From the NCBI GenBank assembly GCA_030323885.1, contig CM059196.1:40500535-40564534 (forward strand): a DNA stretch of 64,000 bases, written 5' to 3'. The DNA is from Branchipolynoe longqiensis. Taxonomy: Eukaryota; Annelida; Polychaeta; Phyllodocida; Polynoidae. This document shows positions 1 to 10,910 of this stretch, piece after piece. Numbering within the stretch: the stretch's first letter is position 1; every line of letters starts with the position of its first letter. Position numbers and translations under genes: made by a program. The notes under the pieces were generated by a model. It saw only the letters and a program-made list of their open reading frames with translations. It was not told the origin of the DNA and did not search any database.

Positions 1-259
1 GGCGACGGGCCTGACGTCACGCTAGTCTGAACGGCAAAGGCAGTTTGTTGTCTCGAAAATGGCCACCCCCATAGGTGGCCCCCATAGGTGGATGAAACCA
101 CTGGACACGGCGGCCATTTTCGAGGCGCTTTTTGTCTCCTGATTGAAAAGGGAGGCATCGCCGAGACATCGCCGAGACACACCCTGAACGCAAATAAGCC
201 AAAAGCATCGCCGAGATGTCACCGAGGCGCCTCCGAGACGGACCCTGAACACAGCCCTG
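1..259. mobile_element. MITE (family M1), cut by the window start
   Basis: This is a partial copy of the element found complete at 9953-10271. Both carry the same order of blocks: a TGACGTCACGC segment, a TCGAAAATGGCC segment, then repeated CGCCGAGACG units, and an end in GCCCTG. The left terminal inverted repeat lies outside the window. There is no coding capacity; the small ORFs here are by-products of the GC-rich repeats. Confidence 0.6.
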
Positions 260-1410
260 GTTTGACCTGAGGGTTCCATCATTCCTATAATCAAATCTGT
301 TGGGTTTTAGTTTTGTGTGTGCAGAAACTGACACAGTTCCTATATAATGCACTAACCAATATTAAATTGATCGATTTAACTGGAAAGAACAACAAATTCC
401 ATTTGACAAAATACAACTCAAATGGATTTTTCGGTTTTTTCATTTGAACTCTTCTATATTATGATGTCAGGTCCAAAGTACACTCAACAACCAACTGAAA
501 GCTGTCAACAAAATGCTCTACAAACATTCATCGCATGACTCCGCTAAATAATAATATAGTTTAAAAAAAATACACCTTCAACTCTGTATTCTATTCATCA
601 CACAACAATAAATGAACAGCAGCATTTAAATATATCTATTTACGCTGGACAATGAAGTGACGACCACAAGTAAAGCACTCGCTGCAGAAGCTAACGAAAC
701 AAGTAGGCCTAACTAGCATAAACCTTTTGTACTCCATTGTGTTGTTTCCTCAATTACACTATCCTGATATTTTATTCTTATTTTATTTTACCATAAAATA
801 TGGTACTTTGGGTTTGGTTGGTATCCCCCAAAAGGGTAATCTTCCTGCTTGTACACCCACATTTCTGACATTTCTAACAAAACTTACGATAGCTGAAAGC
901 CATTGGCAATGTTAAGCTGAGCAAGATTCTTTGGATTTGTTCCTATAGACATCTTGGTTTGTGCATACAGTGTCTGTATCATTCGGGATGTGATTTATGC
1001 CTGCTTTTTATGGCAATACAGAAATGTAGAGATTGATTATATATTTTTTCGAACCTTGCTACCTTGACCTCGATATGGATGGGATTTTAACCATTGTGTG
1101 CTAATGTACTTATGTAGTTATGGGTGAATCAAACTAGTAAATTATTACTCTACACAAAGGACGGTTTCTGACATGACATGAAAGCACTAAGAAACTTAAC
1201 ATAGTTGAGTCATTTAAACTTGAGTCAGAAACATTCTCTATACACGTGCATGTACCTGGATATGATATTTATGCTTAATTATACCAGAGAGCGTGTATAT
1301 AGATGAGAGGGACAACTCCCACGAAAATCGGTAACACAGGCTACAGTGGCGCCTCTCGCGGTTATTGTTGAACAAGCCTTCAGTTTGCTGGTACGCGCAG
1401 TGCAAAACGT

Positions 1411-1640
1411 TAGTTTTATTCAAAATTAATAGAAATCCAGAACCCTAACCGTATAAATTTAATATAATGTTTTTGGTAAACATGTTTTCTATATGTATAC
1501 CAAGCGATTTGTTTCTAGGTGGTGTGATTTTAGAGATATTTCACTTTTTCTGGTTGAAGATTGCACGCGACCATTGACAATGCATTGAGGCAAACTCAAT
1601 GCATTGTCAACGGCAGCGAACCCCTCTCATCTATACATGC
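1411..1640 (-). repeat. 206-bp repeat family (R1), single copy
   Basis: One unit in reverse orientation relative to the 52.9-53.6 kb array. It contains the family marks AGAACCCTAACC-like, a GATTTGTTTCTAGGTGGTGTG-type segment and GACAATGCATTGAG. It ends in a palindrome, 1572-1613, in which a CAATGCATTGAG segment is followed by its complement. Confidence 0.6.
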
Positions 1641-2034
1641 TCTCTAATCTGCTTTACTTTAATTTGAAGTAACTTTTTTTAATTTAAAAGAGCTAACTTT
1701 GGGGATATTCGAAGTGAAAATAAACCACATTAATTTTGGCATGCACATTGAAATGCTGGACATTGTAGGCTTCAGCAGTGACACATTCCATAAGCTGACT
1801 TGGTATTCCTCATATGATGCAATCAAAGTTTAGGCTAATAAGTGCAACAGCATCCAAATTGGATGTGTAAGAGCAAATTTAGGTAAGCGCATAAAAAAAA
1901 AATATCAAACTATGCAGCTTTAAGCACTGAAGCTACGTCAATGGGGGACCTCCGACTTTTTAGTTCAAATTCCTGCCGTTCGCGTCTCCACTGAACGAGT
2001 GGGCCTATTCGGCAAACTGTCACACTGCAAACCC

Positions 2035-2460
2035 AATGACTATGAGCAATCTTAATACAGAAGAAGTCAAATATCTCTAAAACCACAAGACCTACAGACA
2101 AACCACTTGGTATACATATAGAAAACATACAACGAATACATTATATTAAATTTCTAAGGTTAGGGTTCTGTATTTCTATTAATTTTGAATAAAGTAAACG
2201 TTTTGCACTGGGCGTACCGCCAAACTCAGTGCATTGTCAATGGCCGTGAGCAATCTTCATACAGAAGAAGTCAAATATCTCTAAAACCACAAGACCTAGA
2301 GACAAACCGCTTGGTATACATATAGAAAACATACAATGAATAGATTATATTAAATTTATAAGGTTAGGGTTCTGTATTTCTATTAATTTTGAATAAAATA
2401 TATGTATTGCACTGCGCGTACCGGCAAACTCAAAGCATTGTCAATGAAAGTGTAGGCCCA
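2035..2460 (+). repeat. 206-bp repeat family (R1), about two tandem units
   Basis: Two head-to-tail units, each running AGCAATCTT, AAATATCTCTAAAACCACA, GCTTGGTATACATATAG, AGGTTAGGGTTCTG, TGCACTG(G/C)GCGTACCG. The period is close to 206 bp, as in the larger arrays at 52.9-54.5 kb. Noncoding. Confidence 0.65.
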
Positions 2461-2744
2461 CTAGTACCGATGCGCCACCAAGTGTCGGAAAATGAACTAC
2501 GCCACATGTCCCCCATTCAAATTACCCAACAAAAGAGTTGGGTATGAAGTGAATAATAAATGCAAGAAACCACCACATACCGATGTACAACGTCTTATCT
2601 AAGTCACGTGGTCATTGCCAGTCGCCAACCCAGGTTCAAACCGATTCATTACTGAATTTCAGTTTTATTAATAGTGTACTAGGCTGCACTGACCTCCCAG
2701 TCTCAGGCAAGGAGCCACATAGACAGGTCGACGTGGATGGGGAC

Positions 2745-2880
2745 ATTAGGGAGCCTAACTGGTGAAATGGTTACCACACTGGCCCGGAATGCAAGGGACG
2801 TGGGTTCTATTCCTGCTCTAGGGGTAATATTTCCCATTTTCATCACCCCCCACGACAATAAATTTCTCGAGCCATGAATC
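2745..2880 (+). mobile_element. tRNA-derived SINE (type C)
   Basis: A tRNA-like head: an A-box-like AACTGGTGAAATGG, then CCCGGAATGCAAGG, then a B-box-like GTGGGTTCTATTCC. It is followed by a short body (AATATTTCCCATTTTCATCA). The same sequence recurs in reverse at 56320-56440, so it is a dispersed repeat and not a single tRNA gene. No cloverleaf acceptor stem is evident. Confidence 0.6.
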
Positions 2881-3107
2881 AGGATGACACTGACATTTTT
2901 TTTAGTATTCTTCACAATTGTTGTGTAACCCTAGGTGATGGCATTATTACCTGGCATAATGCGCCTGTCAAATATAAGAGTGAGTAAACAATTGTAAATT
3001 AAAGCCAGTTCAGCAACAACTGCCATGTTCAAAATGGCCATATTCAAAATCTGAGAAGCAAAATAATAATGATCATCATGTACTAACAATTCAATAGAAG
3101 GAGGTAT

Positions 3108-3340
3108 GGCGCCATGCCCCGATTTTTCACCCAGTCACATTATCCTGGTACTGGGCTAACAAATCCTTGTCATATATCCTAGTAGTACATGTAGTACTGC
3201 TGAGTGCCAGGCTAGGTAGGGACAATTATCAATGTTGTAAGTCATTGGTTTGACTCAGCTGAGTTTAGTTTGATCTCCCATACGGGAGAACCACAGGAAG
3301 CCTGCGCTCTTTCCGATTCGACCACCGCAGACACCCACAC
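3108..3340 (-). mobile_element. tRNA-derived SINE (type A body), 5' part diverged
   Basis: On the minus strand this shows the shared SINE body: a CAATGACTTACAACAT segment, the CCTAGCCTGGCAC region, and a diverged GGATAATGTGACTGGGTG. The tRNA-like head (about 3260-3335) is degraded. The 3' tail ending in the GATATGACC..GGACGTAAAAC motif is missing at this copy. Confidence 0.55.
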
Positions 3341-3351
3341 ACAGTTAGATA

Positions 3352-3529
3352 CAGTAAAACCTCCGTAACCGAACACCTCCACAGATCGACCACTCCCATA
3401 TATCGATCGCTTTATTTGGGTCCCAACAATACCACTGTAACCATATTCTAACTCCCAAAACCGACCACCTGCCTAAATCGACCACTTAAAGTCGGTCCCT
3501 AGGTCGGTCGATTTAGAGAGGTTTTACTG
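3352..3529. mobile_element. 178-bp MITE with TA target duplication, Tc1/mariner-pogo type
   Basis: It begins CAGTAAAACCTCC and ends with the inverted GAGAGGTTTTACTG. It is flanked by TA on both sides (3350-3351 and 3530-3531). The interior repeats the motif CGACCACT several times and has no ORF. TA duplication and CAGTAAAACCTC-like ends are typical of short pogo/Tigger derivatives, so the superfamily is an inference. Confidence 0.75.
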
Positions 3530-3583
3530 TATATATATAAATATATAATATCTATATATAATGTCTATATATAATATGCATAG

Positions 3584-3640
3584 CCGTCCTGATATGACCT
3601 TATATGTTGCTAGGACGTAAAACAACAACAAACAAACATA
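3584..3640 (+). mobile_element. SINE 3' tail fragment
   Basis: Only the 3' end of the type A SINE is present: CCTGATATGACCTTATATG, TTGCTAGGACGTAAAAC and an AACAACAAACAAAC tail. It is flanked by AT dinucleotide repeats. Confidence 0.6.
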
Positions 3641-4209
3641 ATATGCATATACATGTGCATATGTGTATTATCAAATAATATATATATATATATATATATA
3701 TAACTAAATAGTAGACATTTTCTATATATGTTGTGCATATAACATTAAACACTGTTTTATATGCTGGAATGACTTACATAAAGTGCGCTTAATAACGCAT
3801 ATAAGACAGTAGTGTTTTAACAATTTACCATTTTACGCCATGCAATAGCATTAAATAAATGATCCGAACAAATAAGTTCAGATCCTGCCTAGGCACCATG
3901 TTGCATAGATATGCCTACATTACTACCTAGTGAATACACAGTAAATTGAACGGTCTTCTAAGCTATTTGTCAACAGGTAAGTTTGAGTCATTGTGAATAC
4001 TGGGCAACAGTGGCCTTGTTAATATTCATGGCTTTACAATTCACAGTTTAATTAACTCTTTCCTACGACCACTTAGTGAGGAGACAGCATTTCCAGTTTA
4101 TTTGAATACAATTTAGACCACAAGCAATACGTGCATATACTTAACGTGGTCTTCCCATCGTCAGAGGTGCAAGATACACTTACATACACCAACTGTGGAT
4201 TTTTTTGAT

Positions 4210-4500
4210 TTTTTTTTTGGTCCATTAGTTGTTTAAGCAGGGGAAATTTCAGTCATAGACGACTGGTCTTCCTCATTCCACTGCTGGTCGATAGAATGCC
4301 CGAGCCTACACTTTTACCGACCCAAGGGATTTTTAACCTCCCACACCACATAGACATGGTATGAGAGCAACCGGCCTTTGATGACGCTGTAAGTTATACA
4401 CAGTGGTGGAAATCCAAAGTGGCAGAGCTGGGGGCACGGGGAATCGAACCACCAACCCTCAGATTAGGAGTCTGACCTAGAAAAAAGTCAGATTGATATC
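4210..4500 (-). mobile_element. tRNA-derived SINE (type B)
   Basis: Reverse copy of the SINE at 54522-54832. On the minus strand it has an Arg(CCT)-like tRNA head with B box GGTTCGATTCC, a body with TAACTTACAGCGTCATCAAA, and the type B tail GACCAGTCGTCTATGACTG. It is followed at 4487-4547 by an inverted repeat, TCAGATTGATATCAA against TTGATATCAATCTGA. Confidence 0.7.
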
Positions 4501-4703
4501 AAACGAGACGAGGTTGTCTAGCAGCAAAGCCTGGGTTGATATCAATCTGAGAGCAGTGTAATCTGTTCGAAGTGACCAAAGTTAGTAAAAACCATCAAAA
4601 TTATTATGAAATGTGTATGGAAAGGCATAACAAAACATGCTATTAACAACCCATACATGGCAAAGCGTCGGTGGAGTACGGTGATGCACGTTTGGAGCGC
4701 CGA

Positions 4704-5035
4704 TTAAAGCTGCATAGTCCCATGAAGCATCACATTTTCAAAACCAAAACAAGTATCTCAATTTGATTCTACATATCTAACTTAAATACTGGTGGACTTG
4801 TTAAACATTTGTCCCCACATAGAAGGGCACACTTAGGAAATTTAATAGAACCTATTACTGCAGAAACCTATGGTGTGAGAGTTTTGGCAAGCTTGCACTT
4901 CAAATACCTCAAAAGTTAGCTATTTAAAATAAAAGTTACTTCAAGTGAAAGTAGGGTAGATTATAACGATCACCCTAATATGTTTATCTCAGAAAATGAC
5001 AGAAACTCAAAACCCATCGGACTATGCAACTTTAA
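4704..5035 (-). mobile_element. R2 MITE, full length, 332 bp
   Basis: It begins TTAAAGCTGCATAGTCC and ends with the complementary GGACTATGCAACTTTAA. The interior matches other R2 copies (39221-39649, 45002-45344, 61063-61391): AGAAAATGACAGAAACTC, CACTTCAAATACCTCAAAAG and a block CTATTACTGCAGAAACCTATG. There is no ORF. The superfamily is not clear from the ends. Confidence 0.75.
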
Positions 5036-5199
5036 CAGAGGGGTAGTGATCAGAACGAGCCTAAAACTTACCGTTTGGTATTATATATTGCTGCGGTACA
5101 AGTAATATTTGGGTATGTTGCGATACCTTTCCGATATGTAAGTTTTTTTCCTGCTCACTTCCGCGAGCCTAAAATATATATAGAAAATGCCCAGAACAC

Positions 5200-5446
5200 C
5201 TATGCCTGATTTTATAACACATTTAGGTTATTTTTCTACCAGCAGATGATTTTATAACATAATTATGTTTTTTTTCTACTATCAGCTGATTTTATTACAC
5301 ATTTAGATTATTTTCTACCAGCATTTGATTTGATAAAAGAATTAGATTATTTTTCTACTGGTCAGCAGTTGATTTTATAATACGTTTAGGTTTTTTTTCT
5401 ACCAACAGCTGATTTATAACACATTTAGATTTTTTTCCGACCAGGC
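5200..5446. repeat. Tandem repeat, about 41-bp unit, six copies
   Basis: Units follow the pattern GATTTTATAACACATTTAG, then a T-rich run, then CTACCAGCAG. About six diverged copies lie head to tail. Noncoding; it lies 0.3 kb downstream of the glycosyltransferase stop codon. Confidence 0.75.
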
Positions 5447-5733
5447 ACAGTAAATAATCTCAACCTATGATCAGTAATATGCAACAAAAGCAATATTATA
5501 GGCTTCTACCACGTCTAGCAAATGTGAACCTTTGCTGCTTAATGTATTTCCTTGGAATTGGAAGTACTTTTTTTAATCATTAATGGAATTGTACACCTGT
5601 AAATGAAGGTGTTTTTTTAATGGGTCAGTGACTTCAAGCTTCCTACTGTGCTTTACCAAAAAGCAACAAAAAAAGCATTAATATGATATTTCTTCTAAGA
5701 TTAAAGCAGTCTGATGAACTAAGAGGTCTCAAA

Positions 5734-7692
5734 TCATCTACTTGTCTTGAAATCAGATTGCTCTTGCTGTCCCTCATGTCCTTTCACAAAAGGCTTCGCC
5801 TTTCTATTGTTGAAATATTTCTCACGGAGCTGCTTCAGAAGGCCTGCCTTCTCGAGAACATTGCGGCCGACCTCAGCAGCCATTGTCTGTGACGTCAACA
5901 GCAGTTCTTCATCATCCAATTCGGGTGGCGTGGGCAGTGTCCAGTGGAAGGCGTAGGTGTCATTTCGCCAGTCGCGGATGCTGGGCGTGTTCATGTGATG
6001 GATACTCTCATTGTGGTAGTCGGGCCACCAAGTTGGGTGGCACAGGTACTGGTAGCAGATTACCTGAAGATGAGGATCAATCCGCACCAAGTCAGGATGC
6101 CGCTCCTTCACCTTGTATGGCTGCCGCAAACCATTCCACGACCAATCACTGTCAATGAACCACTTCATCGTCTTTTGGAATTTGTGCCAATATGGTGCAT
6201 TGCGCTTCCCAATCGCTACACCGAAATTTATCGTATCCGGGAATGGCAGATTCCAGGAGGTCCAGTCGTAGGACCCCACAGCATCGTAACCTCGAATTTC
6301 CAAGTCCAGTTTCTTAACCCAGACAGTGTCGGTGTCCACGTAAATTCCCCCGTACCGAATCATAAAGTCAACTCTCCAGATGTCGGTCACGTGAGATAGA
6401 ACCTTCACCTGCTGGCCGTAGACAGTTTTCGGGGTCTCACGGTAGATCAACTTCACACGTGGATGGGACTTGATTCTATCCCACAGGTCACCAGTAGGCG
6501 GTGCATTGCCGTGGATGTAAACCACCTCCACCTCAGCCACGTAGAGCAAGCTGAGAACGCCCAGGTAGAACAAGTAGTCCATCCGCCCACCCCCAAGCCA
6601 AACAACATGCGCAATGTTGGGAATAAGCTCATCATATGATGGTTTTGCATCAATAGGAGCAGGATTGCCGTAAAAGAGAGTGCGAATGAGTCGCGAGAAG
6701 TCAGCTGGATCCTTCCAAATATCCTTGGGATAGAAGATGCTTTTGGAAGATACACAGACCGGCACATTCTTGGCTTCATTGTAAGCATTGACACTCACGC
6801 AACTCACTTGAGTTGAATTAATGCGCCTGTTCCTCAAGAGGCCTGTGGCGGAGTACTTTTGTAGAAGACCCCTCTTTGCTGATATGAAGCCACGCATGTT
6901 TGTGTTGTCCAAAGCATACACATAGTCATACTGGCGTAGTTTGAATGGGTACTTAGCGAGGATTGTGAACTCATTTAGATACATGCCTCCGGTAGCGCCG
7001 AGCAGATTGGTAACAAAGGAGATGTTCGGGAGACCAGCTTCAGCGCACCCGTAACTCTTTGCCGACAGCTCTTCGGTGTGAAAGAACGGATACATCTGTT
7101 TGATCTCGTCAATCCAGGTGTTATAGAGCCAGTAATCCATGACCGGATACTGGTCATAATAGAATACAACATTGTCCGGCTTCAGATGCTTAATAACGCT
7201 GAGAACGCTCATGTAGTTGTTGAACTCGAACCAGCGCCGCCCGCACCACACCATGTACACAATATTCGGCGTGATGTCAGAGTGCAGCAGGCTCTTCGCG
7301 GGCATGGCATCTGGGTTGAACAGGGACGCTGTGGTTCGTCGCTTCGCTGGTGGAGACTGTATCATCACCTTGCCCAGCGGGGCCAGCTTGGCAGCTTTCA
7401 CTACCATCTTCGCATCATCCTCTTCTTCATCAGCGCCCCGCCGGTGTGGGTTTAGCATGTTCAGCTTCAGTTCCCCGGAGTTCCGGGGCGCCGGGCCCGG
7501 CAGCTTCTGGGTGGTCACCGTCTTCGGACAGCCTTCCTGGGTGTAGCTTAACATGTGGATGGTGAAGAGGAAATAACCAATGGCCAGAAGGCCGAACAGA
7601 ATCCAGGGCCGACCGGGTAGGTTCTTGAGTAGCATGTTGGCTGGTGTTCGTTGTCTCATACGACTTGCACTTGTGTGATGTTGTCCGTACAT
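5734..7692 (-). CDS. Golgi-type membrane glycosyltransferase with tandem sugar-transferase domains
   Basis: A single-exon gene for 652 aa. Residues 30-48 form one hydrophobic signal anchor after a basic N-terminus, so I predict a type II Golgi membrane protein. A low-complexity stem with an acidic run (EEEDD) follows. Two related domains come next: about 140-290 (starts TPNIVYMVW) and about 365-600 (starts IPNIAHVVW). The second has the Gly_transf_sug/GT32 signature YGGIYVDTDTVW, with the metal-binding DXD at residues 453-455. In the first, the aligned place reads GGMYLNEF (residues 235-242), so the DXD is lost. Family knowledge: relatives move hexoses from nucleotide sugars to glycans or glycolipids; donor and acceptor cannot be read here. 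A second methionine at residue 12 is an alternative start. I see no intron and no convincing poly(A) signal close to the stop. Confidence 0.88.
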   Translation of the reverse strand: MYGQHHTSASRMRQRTPANMLLKNLPGRPWILFGLLAIGYFLFTIHMLSYTQEGCPKTVTTQKLPGPAPRNSGELKLNMLNPHRRGADEEEDDAKMVVKAAKLAPLGKVMIQSPPAKRRTTASLFNPDAMPAKSLLHSDITPNIVYMVWCGRRWFEFNNYMSVLSVIKHLKPDNVVFYYDQYPVMDYWLYNTWIDEIKQMYPFFHTEELSAKSYGCAEAGLPNISFVTNLLGATGGMYLNEFTILAKYPFKLRQYDYVYALDNTNMRGFISAKRGLLQKYSATGLLRNRRINSTQVSCVSVNAYNEAKNVPVCVSSKSIFYPKDIWKDPADFSRLIRTLFYGNPAPIDAKPSYDELIPNIAHVVWLGGGRMDYLFYLGVLSLLYVAEVEVVYIHGNAPPTGDLWDRIKSHPRVKLIYRETPKTVYGQQVKVLSHVTDIWRVDFMIRYGGIYVDTDTVWVKKLDLEIRGYDAVGSYDWTSWNLPFPDTINFGVAIGKRNAPYWHKFQKTMKWFIDSDWSWNGLRQPYKVKERHPDLVRIDPHLQVICYQYLCHPTWWPDYHNESIHHMNTPSIRDWRNDTYAFHWTLPTPPELDDEELLLTSQTMAAEVGRNVLEKAGLLKQLREKYFNNRKAKPFVKGHEGQQEQSDFKTSR

Positions 7693-8270
7693 CTAACAGA
7701 CGGATGGTGTTGCTGCTCTCTTGATTTCTACGCACTTGTCTGAATAAGGAGAGGTAATTGCTTTGTTTATAGTTGTATATGTGTTTTATACCCAAAGTCA
7801 ATTAAAGGTGTGATGGTTATAACTCCGATCACTTAGAATTTTCCCTTTTGAAGCGTTATAATTAGATCAATATTTCATAGATTAGTTAAGTTTCTTCAAA
7901 TTGAAACCCCACTACTAGTCCAAAATGGAGACTAGAACCAATACCAATCTCGAATCATACTCTCCATACACTAATACACATCAATCAATCAATAGGATAG
8001 AGCTACAATAGAGGTCAGGCAAAGTAGGTCAAAAGCCAAGCGGCACCACGCATCAAGTGTACAAAAAATCGCACTAAAAGCGATTTGTGACGCCCGCGTG
8101 ATAACTGCCCGCACCAGTGTGTTCGACTTCTCTTTATTACATGCATTTTGATTTTTTAGGCATGTGTGACGCTTGACGCCAGCGCCAGAAACGCGTCCAG
8201 TGTGTTCGCAGCTTTACTGACAAATTTCAAACGGATGCACGCAAAACATACATTTACATACATACATGAC
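7693..8270. other. Upstream region of the glycosyltransferase gene
   Basis: About 580 bp of AT-rich sequence with no recognised repeat. It should contain the minus-strand 5' UTR and promoter. I see no clear TATA box, and no splice acceptor that would need an upstream coding exon. Confidence 0.4.
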
Positions 8271-8610
8271 CAGACGGGATGGCCGAATGAGTTAGAGCGT
8301 CCATCTCCCGTGTTGGTAGATCGTGGGGTCATGGGTTTGAATCCTGGTTGAGTCAAACCAATGACTTTAAAATTGATACTTGTTGCTTCTTAGTCTGGCG
8401 CTTGGCATTATTAGGATAGGACAAGGACTGGTTGGCTCAGTGTCAGGATAATGTGACTGAGTGGAATGTCAGGTCATGGTGCTGCCGGCCTGGTATTCCA
8501 GTGGGGCAGCACTATAGAGTCGCCATGAGTGCGCATTGTCACAAGTCGGTACCCATCCTGATATGACCTTAGATGTTGCTAGGACATAAAACAACAACAC
8601 ACAAAACAAA
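8271..8610 (+). mobile_element. tRNA-derived SINE (type A), near full length
   Basis: Head GATGGCCGAATGAGTTAGAG (A box) with a diverged B box GGGTTTGAATCC. The body contains GGACTGGTTGGCTCAGTGTC and GGATAATGTGACTGAGTGG. The tail is GATATGACCTTAGATGTTG, CTAGGACATAAAAC and AACAACA repeats. It is the reference copy for at least six other type A copies in the window. Confidence 0.8.
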
Positions 8611-8705
8611 CATACATACATGCATGCCTGCATACATACATACATACATATACATACACACATACATACATACACACCTTGTTTATGTGATGTCCTATAC
8701 ATACA
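8611..8705. repeat. (CATA)n microsatellite
   Basis: Imperfect run of ACATACATAC-type units directly after the SINE tail. It probably grew from the A-rich SINE end. The ORFs rich in CMYVCMYV on the minus strand are artefacts of this run. Confidence 0.8.
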
Positions 8706-8732
8706 TAACCTGAACTGAGACTAGTAATCATG

Positions 8733-8815
8733 TGTGGTCTCTGTGGCCTAGTGGTTAGACTGTTGAGCTTGTAATCTGAAGTTGTTTGGTGGTGTGGGTT
8801 CAAACCCCATACACT
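8733..8815 (+). pseudogene. tRNA-like sequence, pseudogene or SINE head
   Basis: It has an A box (TGGCCTAGTGG) and a B box (GGTTCAAACCC) at tRNA spacing. The predicted acceptor ends do not pair and no CCA-proximal stem is visible. It may be an isolated SINE head or a decayed tRNA. I do not call it a functional tRNA. Confidence 0.4.
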
Positions 8816-9299
8816 TCAAAACCTTTTTACATTCAACAACAAAAAAACGTTTTTCATCTATGTGTTTCTTATTGAATTATGCAATGTAATTGTACTAACA
8901 TATATTTTATGTTACGCAAATATATTTCCTGATTGAACTACTCTTAAGAAGATTGAAAATACCCCAGTTTTACTCTCCCTTCTCTCCACTCACCCAGCCA
9001 TTTAGCTGCCAGCTAGTCCCAGCCTCAGAACTGACCCACTTCATCTGGTGGTGAAGTGGGTCCCCTACTCTCGCCACACACATTTGGTTCTTTAAACATA
9101 AAAACTAAACAAGGTTGTGCTTGGAGAGCATTTGTCAGAGTATGGTTCCTGTGGCCACGAGGTATAGCTCGCCACTTTAAGCCATTAGTAGTGTTTGGAT
9201 TCTTGATAGGTTGGCCTTGCAGCGTATGCAACTACTATATGTGATATACTTATCTAGTACAGATGTCTGCGGCGTTTCATATTACAAAGTGGTCAACCA

Positions 9300-9460
9300 T
9301 ACAAATACTGACAAGGCTCAATTTGTTAGAATCCCCTAAATAACCCTTTAAAATAACTGTTTCTTCGAGCTCAAGTAACGTAGATTATAACGACCAACCT
9401 AATATATTTATCATGCAAAAATATGATAGAAACTCAAAATTATCGGACTACGCAACTTTA
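9300..9460 (-). mobile_element. R2 MITE fragment
   Basis: Carries the R2 terminal part: a diverged tract through AGTAACGTAGATTATAACGA, CAAAAATATGATAGAAACTC and ATCGGACTACGCAACTTTA. The other half is missing or diverged beyond recognition. Confidence 0.55.
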
Positions 9461-9952
9461 GCTCAGTTCATCGGACAAGAATCAGCATTTCCAATATGAT
9501 ATATTATACAACAAAGACTCTGTATAGTACGTTCTCCATTTTTCTAACTTTCTAGCTTATAGATAAAAGTACAGCTGCATTCACCATTCGGAACCCTACC
9601 TCCCACGGCTCTCTCCATTAAAAAGCGTTACACAGACACTCTATTTTTTATATTATATATCCAACTTTCTTTTCTATAAAAAGAAAAGAAGAATTACAGT
9701 TGTTAATTAAGTAGGACAAATGAATCAAAATGCTTACCCGCCCCCAAAAAGAAAAGAAACCCCAAAACCACACACAATCACACGCGCAAACACAAATTCG
9801 TATGATGAGGAAAGACAAGGGGAGGTTTGTGGAGGTGGAGGGAAATGAAAAAGGAGGAAATGTGTGTGACAGATAGTGGGGAGGTAGGAGGGGTAATGGG
9901 AGTAGGAGTGGGGGTGAGGTGGGGTTGGATACATACCATGGGAACCCATGGA

Positions 9953-10271
9953 CAGGGCCGCGTTCAGGCTCCGTCTCGGAGGCGCCTCGGCGACGGGCAT
10001 GACGTCACGCCAGTCTGAACGACTACAGCAGTTGGTCGCCTCGAAAATGGCCGACCCCATAGGCGGCGGCCATTTGCAATGGACAAGCTGTGCTGTAATT
10101 GGCTGAAAGCACTGAATGCGGCGGCCATTTTCGAGGCGCTTTTCATCTCCAGTCTGAAAAGAGAGGCGTCTCCGAGACGTCGCCGAGACGCACTCTGAAC
10201 GGTATTAGGCCAAAAAGCATCGCCGAGACGTCTCCGTGGCGCCTCCGAGACAGACCCTGAATGCGGCCCTG
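9953..10271. mobile_element. MITE (family M1), complete, 319 bp
   Basis: It begins CAGGGCCGCGTTCAGG and ends with the inverted CCTGAATGCGGCCCTG. Inner inverted repeats extend this with GGAGGCGCC on each side. The interior has repeated CGCCGAGACG units and a GCGGCGGCCATTTGCAATGG block. It is GC-rich against AT-rich flanks and has no ORF. CAGGG ends suggest a hAT-like or related element, but I could not find an 8-bp target duplication. Confidence 0.75.
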
Positions 10272-10499
10272 ACGTCACCAGTCTAGGCGGGCAGGGAGTT
10301 GCGTGTGCATGCATACATTTAAGTCATTGGCAAAGAGCGGGAAGAGGAGAGAAGTAGAGGCACACACTGCAATCGCTCAACTTTACTGGTCTATGTATAG
10401 GACTACGAGAACCTAGCAACTATGTTCCAGCAGAGTTTTCCTGTGTAGTAATCAAATTCGAACTCACATGACTGTACTACATCCCGTATTTGGGTTAAT

Positions 10500-10762
10500 G
10501 TGGCATAGTCTGATGTTTTTTTAAATTTCTTCAATGCATTTTAGATCTTTATTATCGACCTTACTCTTGCTTGAAGTAACTTTAATTATATACCCCGGTA
10601 TGGCTAAATTGATAATACTTGGATGAAAACATGCCAAATAACTGTTGGTATGCTGGAGACCATAGGCTTCTGTGGTAACAGGTTCTAATAAATTGACTCA
10701 GTATTCCCTTCTATGCAGCAATAACTGTTTAATATGTTTATCAGTACCGAAGATGTATATGT
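10500..10762 (+). mobile_element. R2 MITE fragment, host site of the LTR element
   Basis: Matches the R2 order: GTGGCATAGTCTGATG, ATCTTTATTATCGACC, CCATAGGCTTCTGTGGTAAC and CTCAGTATTCCCTTCTATG. Its continuation lies beyond the LTR element (12716 on), so the LTR element inserted into this older MITE copy. Confidence 0.6.
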
Positions 10763-10878
10763 TGTCCAGATACGCAACTAGTGTTAGCCACCAGAACTAC
10801 TTCTGGTGGTTGGAGGCCATCTTGTCTTAAATAAATCATAACAACACACATGCCAGAGAGTGATGGTTGATCTTTACA
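10763..10878 (+). repeat. 5' LTR
   Basis: 116 bp, TG..CA ends, with an AATAAA at 10828-10835 as expected for an LTR poly(A) signal. It contains the inverted pair CCACCAGAA / TTCTGGTGG, which could fold into a hairpin. Confidence 0.9.
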
Positions 10879-10910
10879 TGGTGCCAGGAGTGAAAAGGAA
10901 TTAGCGGACA

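Larger units (their letters stand above)
260..5733. other. Intergenic region with scattered repeats, no gene seen
   Basis: I see no supported coding region here. The stretch is AT-rich and holds pieces of the 206-bp repeat family (1411-1640, 2035-2460), several SINEs, a TA-flanked MITE (3352-3529), a full R2 MITE (4704-5035) and a short tandem array (5200-5446), all listed separately. 300-1240 and 3700-4200 hold nothing I recognise. Small ORFs (for example 727-915 and 1910-2128) have no family likeness. Confidence 0.6.

Noticed and set aside
8733..8815. Possible functional tRNA gene
   Set aside because: A and B boxes are present, but the acceptor stem does not pair.
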